Positions 60,001 to 64,000 of a DNA stretch of 64,000 nt are shown here, in pieces. This stretch comes from Membranipora membranacea. Lineage: Eukaryota; Bryozoa; Gymnolaemata; Cheilostomatida; Membraniporidae. The notes under the pieces are model-generated. The model worked only from the letters and a program-made list of their open reading frames with translations, ran no database searches and was not told the DNA's origin. Position 1 is the first letter of the stretch; each line of letters opens with the position of its first letter. Where the stretch lies: contig OU612073.1 of assembly GCA_914767715.1 (NCBI GenBank), positions 11,408,001-11,472,000 of the forward strand. Direction: 5' to 3'. The position numbers and the translations under genes are program-made.

Positions 60001-63000
60001 TCGGTTCAATGTGACAATGTTATTGCGTTGCTTGAAGTTAAATGCTTTAGATTAATGATGTCTTATCAATTATTTAGGTTGCCTCTCTGACTATACTGAA
60101 GAACTTAGGGCTGTGGTCCCCAGGACCTCTAAAGTCATTACCCTGGAAACCTACAGCTAATGTGTCAAGATTCAACGAAGATGTCAGACCAATATTCTGG
60201 GCTACAAGACCAAAGAGCTACGTCGCAAGAACATCAGGTGCGTTGATAGTTTCCGAAGTATTCCATCTTGCATTGATGTTACACAGTAGTAACTAGCCAC
60301 AACAACAACAATATTCAGTAAGAATGATGCTACTCTGACCTGCTATTATCAAATATTGTGTAAAGCTGATGTGTGAACAGCTTGAAAATAGTAATAAGCT
60401 AAGCTAGAATTTCAAGCTCTATTTTCTCTTTACTAGCTTTTCGAGCTGTGCACATTCCTGCTGAAATAATGTATTGCATAATAACAACACTACTCCAAGT
60501 TACTTTCCTACCAACCTCTTTATAAAACTGTGTCGTTCGCAATTATACTGATCCTACCCTCCTTCATACAAGCCTGTGTCATTGGCAATCATCATTGAGT
60601 ATTTTTTTCTTTTCTTACCGCTGTGTTATTGGTTGTAGAATGGGAAGAATTCCCTAATGGAAGGTGGGGTAACTCCAGTGCCGCTACATTCGGTGATATA
60701 TCAGATCATCATCTATTTTACCTGAGGAGCAAAACTTCCAAGGAGCAGAGATTGAACATGTGGGGGAGACAACTTGTCGGTGAGGAGGACGTATGGAAAG
60801 TCTTCCATAACTTTATCACAGATACACCCAATGAGGATTCTGGCGCTAAAGTGAGTGAATACTACGCAAGTAGGCATGTTTTTATATTTGTTATTTTATT
60901 TATTGGTGTGCAAGATGCTGAGCATGTTAACCATTTAACTTTTGGTCACTCTGACTCAATAGTGATTGGACTCACTTATACAACACTCCAATAATGCAAC
61001 TGTGACCTGGGTTTTTAGAAAATTTCCGTAATTGGAATTTAATTAACATTTTGTCTTTCCTACTCCGGTTAGACCTTGATGCCAATCACCATAATATAAT
61101 AATATAATAACATAATAAGATAGTAACGTAATATAGGGTAAATAATGCATGGGATAAATTTATGATTCTAGCGTTTTCCATTTGATGAGCAGGTTAGTAT
61201 GGTTGCTCCCCTACAACTGATTCCAAGCATTTTGCAATAAATTACGGCTGTTGCACTTCTAAATCTGATTCCCTTAGCTTTGGAATAATAGATTTTGTCA
61301 TATGCGGTGACGGGATATCTTCGTTATATATATCATGGCATGTACAATTATATTCATCCAGGGCTCAGACTCAGCCGCTATTGGTGGTACTTGCATTCCG
61401 TTCTCAACCACAAACCCCTAGTGAGGATATGGTTTATAACAGAATGCAACTACCAGCAACCCAGACTAAGTCTGAGTACTTAACTAATATTCATCATGTC
61501 TGCACTCTTCAGTCATCAACATCATCTTACCAGATAAAATCTATCATCATGGCTCTATTAACACTGCCTCAAAACAACAAATCCTCTGTCCAGAATTTTA
61601 GCCAATGATCATCACCATAGCCTCATTTTTGACAATGTTTATATTTGTGTTAAGGTCACGAGAATTCCCTGGAACGAAGAACAGGTAGCTGAAGAGACTA
61701 AGATGATAGCCTCAGAGTTGGCTGAACTGAACGAAAGAGGAATACTGACCATAAACTCACAGCCTCGTGTTAACGGGGAGTCATCTACCCACCCTCAGCT
61801 CGGCTGGGGCAAACCTGGCGGTTATATCTATCAAAAGGTAAATTTATAGTGCATTGCAACCTAGATGGTTTGATGCAGCTATTCTAGTTCACTATGTTAA
61901 AGTATCGTAATCCTAGGTATCTCTCCTAGCTCATATGTAACACATTCACATTCACATTCACATAACACATTCAGGACATCCATGGAGATAAGTCTGACAG
62001 CGCATGGCTAAATATTGGGTAAGCACATGTCAGATATAATTCGTAAGTTTGTTATATTAAAAATTCATAATAATTCACTTATGGTAAGGTTAGGTAAAGT
62101 ATTATTGAGGATATTGTTACTAACATGCTGATTGGCTATTTTCTTGTTGCGGATATTGTTACAAACATGCTGATTGGCTATCTTCTCGTTGCAGGCATAT
62201 TTGGAGTTCTTTGTATCAGCAGAGAGAGCAAGGATACTGATGCAGATCATCCACAAGTATGAGCCAAGAGTAAACTACCACATCATCAGCTATAATGTAA
62301 GTTAAACTACCATATCATCAGCTATAATGTAAGTTATTCTACCATATCATCAGCTTTAATGTAAGTTATACTACCATATCATCAGCTATAATGTAAGTTA
62401 TACTGGTGTAGCCAGAAACTACAACCACAAGAGATTTATTCATCCTCAATAATCTAACTGCCCTACATAGTATATGTGCTCAGCCGACTGGAAATGCGAG
62501 TTTGTGGTATAACATTATCAAACCAAACTATTTAATAACGTTAAGCCACAACCTCGTAGTCTTCTAAGCATTCTGACCAGAGAGTTTGGGACACAAACTC
62601 CCTGGTCAGATTAGCCAGGGAGGGTTGAACACTCTTGCTGGACAAGCACTGATGAATAGCTACTCTATATTGTAGTTGTCTGCTCTTTGATCTTTCTTAA
62701 AACTTTACAAACAACTCACTTCAAATCCTTATAAAATTATCTTTTGACCTTCTATGCATGGTCACGTGTTGTAGGGTGACGACGACTTTACTAACTGTGA
62801 TCAGTTGGAGCCTATTGCTGTCACATGGGGAGTGTTCCCTGGAAAGGAGATAATACAACCTACGGTAGTCGACCCTGTGGCTTTCACATTCTGGAAGGTA
62901 TGATAGATGATGATGATTTTTGCTAACAAGTATGATTGCCATATATTTGAAGTTGACCCTTTTGCGTTCAAATCATTGTGGTTTGGCGGCTTGCAGTGAA

Positions 63001-63438
63001 AGACGTGATTTGTACAAACAGTTTTATTAAATTGTCATGTTCAGCACTAGGATGATCATCAGGCAATTTGTCAATCTAATTTATGAAATTTGAGGTAGTT
63101 CATTATGTGTACAAAATTTGGATATTTCTACTGCCTTAGTTTGTTTTCATGGTGAACATCATATTTCGAAATTCATCAACTCATATTAACATTTTCAGGA
63201 TGAGGCCTTTGGTCTATGGGAGGAATACTGGGGCTCTCTTTATCCTCAGGAGTCAGTCAGTCATAAAGTGATCGAGCACATCATGCACAATTATTATCTG
63301 GTTAATCTGGTGGATAATAACTTCCCAGAGAAGAGCTGCCTATGGGAGGTTTGCCGAGAGATGCTGGCAGAAGAAGAGAAACAGAGGAAACTCAAGAACA
63401 GCAGGAAAAATGATGGTAAGCTAGAACTAGTTGTTTAG
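54083..63438 (+). CDS. MTHFR: Methylenetetrahydrofolate reductase
   Basis: Eleven exons join in phase: 54083-54300, 54791-55029, 57294-57407, 57728-57921, 59690-59887, 60078-60237, 60639-60850, 61655-61837, 62195-62296, 62775-62897, 63199-63438. Reading the last exon to its TAG gives 660 residues (human 656). It reduces 5,10-methylene-THF to 5-methyl-THF using FAD and NADPH in the cytosol, feeding methionine synthesis. Residues 1-45 are a Ser/Thr/Pro-rich tail with TP/SP sites (T15, S27), like the phosphorylated vertebrate N-terminus. The catalytic barrel starts at FSFEFFPPR (catalytic Glu57) and includes [16 protein letters not shown]; Ala217 corresponds to human Ala222. The linker is [14 protein letters not shown]. 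The SAM-binding regulatory domain follows ([41 protein letters not shown]). Exon 3 uses a weak donor (G|GTTCGA). Alternatively, a good donor at 63416 (GTAAGC) would splice to an exon beyond the window. Confidence 0.96.
55099..55190 (+). repeat. ~92-nt hairpin in MTHFR intron 2
   Basis: A perfect 19-bp inner stem (55115-55133 with 55144-55162, 10-nt loop) is extended by a 13-bp outer stem (55099-55111 with 55178-55190, one G-U). A 3-nt and a 15-nt internal asymmetry separates the stems. It is pre-miRNA sized, but a small MITE explains it equally well. Confidence 0.65.
62109..62192 (+). repeat. Two tandem 42-bp copies of a splice acceptor region
   Basis: 62109-62150 and 62151-62192 differ at a few positions only. 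Each has a branch-point-like (C)TAAC/CAAAC context, TGATTGGCTAT and a pyrimidine tract. Copy one is followed by GG and copy two by AG, so only the second makes the acceptor of MTHFR exon 9. Confidence 0.85.
62276..62404 (+). repeat. Four tandem 32-bp copies of an exon end plus 5' splice site
   Basis: The last ~20 bases of MTHFR exon 9 plus GTAAGT are repeated with an exact 32-base period. Donor GTs fall at 62297, 62329, 62361 and 62393. Only the first gives an open protein, since GTAAGTTAA right after it is an in-frame stop. Confidence 0.9.
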
Positions 63439-63563
63439 CTAGTTTTAGTGCTCAAAATCTGCCTGGTGTTGCGGGAGGTGGCATTACATTATCCAATACA
63501 GCCTGATCTGAAACCCAATCACTGGTCTTGTATGAAAATTGCCCCCAATATGCTTGATCAGTG

Positions 63564-63569
63564 AATAAA
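63564..63569 (+). terminator. Possible poly(A) signal AATAAA of MTHFR
   Basis: 126 bases past the TAG at 63436-63438. It supports, but does not prove, that exon 11 is the last exon. Confidence 0.4.
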
Positions 63570-63924
63570 GTGGATAAATGATTAAATATGCGGTGAAGGA
63601 TGGAATGCCACTACCAGCAACATAGGTAAAGTAGCAGCACTTTTATTAGCTACTGTAGCAGACTGTATCAATGAAGCTATTATACTATGACAACCAAACA
63701 TGGTTCAGCCATGCCTTATCAATTACTTGCCATTTCATATTCTTCATCAGGGGTAGTCTACCCTGAAAATTTCATATTCAATGTCACAGGTTATCTACTC
63801 TCGTAAAAGTCATGTAGGGCGGTAGAGTTTTGTTTAGTACGCATCTGAGATGTTTATTTCAGTGTCACACACTTCACCGACATTCAGATTGCATAGAACA
63901 GGATATAAATGTATAACATGTACA

Positions 63925-64000
63925 ACTATACTGTGTTGGAGGTTCTGGGTTTGAGTCCCGCTGCGTCGTGACCCAGGTGTGCTCCGACCAAGCAACATGG
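63925..64000 (+). mobile_element. tRNA-like SINE fragment cut by the window edge
   Basis: GGTTCTGGGTTTGAGTCCCG is B-box-like and is followed by CTGCGTCGTGACCCAGGTGTG. This resembles the box at 8889-8910 (TTTCGAATCCCGCTGC). Truncated here, so its class is not certain. Confidence 0.45.

Noticed and set aside
62276-62404. CRISPR-like array
   Set aside because: The 32-bp units are directly adjacent without spacers and derive from the exon/donor boundary. It is a minisatellite in an animal gene.

Overview
This is a stretch of animal nuclear genome, about 60-65% A+T, with multi-exon genes, GT-AG introns of roughly 0.1-2.8 kb, and many small repeats. Six protein-coding genes can be rebuilt exon by exon with unbroken reading frames. 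The gene content (WSC/C-type-lectin receptor, MANEA, a single SCAF4/SCAF8-type gene, Cu/Zn SOD, WDR31, MTHFR) and the compact introns suggest a marine invertebrate, plausibly an invertebrate deuterostome or lophotrochozoan. The sequence alone does not fix the phylum.

Layout. 803-10785 (-): partial gene for a secreted or membrane protein with alternating C-type lectin and WSC domains. 14258-19623 (-): complete MANEA (Golgi endo-alpha-1,2-mannosidase, 445 aa). 21328-39676 (+): complete SCAF4/SCAF8 homologue (CTD-binding, RNA-binding, 22 exons, 1424 aa). 42113-44801 (-): complete cytosolic Cu/Zn superoxide dismutase (152 aa). 46314-51146 (+): WDR31-like WD-repeat protein (326 aa). 54083-63438 (+): MTHFR (about 654-660 aa). 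MANEA and SCAF are head to head, SCAF and SOD1 tail to tail, SOD1 and WDR31 head to head, and WDR31 and MTHFR in tandem. These are unrelated housekeeping functions, not an operon or pathway cluster. The SCAF-SOD1 tail-to-tail pair matches the SOD1-SCAF4 arrangement on human chromosome 21, so it is probably ancient linkage.

Introns and spacers carry a rich set of non-autonomous elements. There are at least six long inverted-repeat (MITE or foldback) elements, including two with TTAA target duplications (piggyBac-like) and one with a TTA duplication (Harbinger-like). There is also a 38-bp hairpin insertion with a 5-bp target duplication, tRNA-like SINE fragments, a LINE reverse-transcriptase tail and several minisatellites. 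The strangest structure is a pair of abutting, perfectly matched palindromes (99-bp and 57-bp arms, 1-nt loops) at 53130-53441, just downstream of a CCAAT/TATA pair. MTHFR exon 9 is also unusual: both its acceptor region and its donor region are tandemly duplicated.
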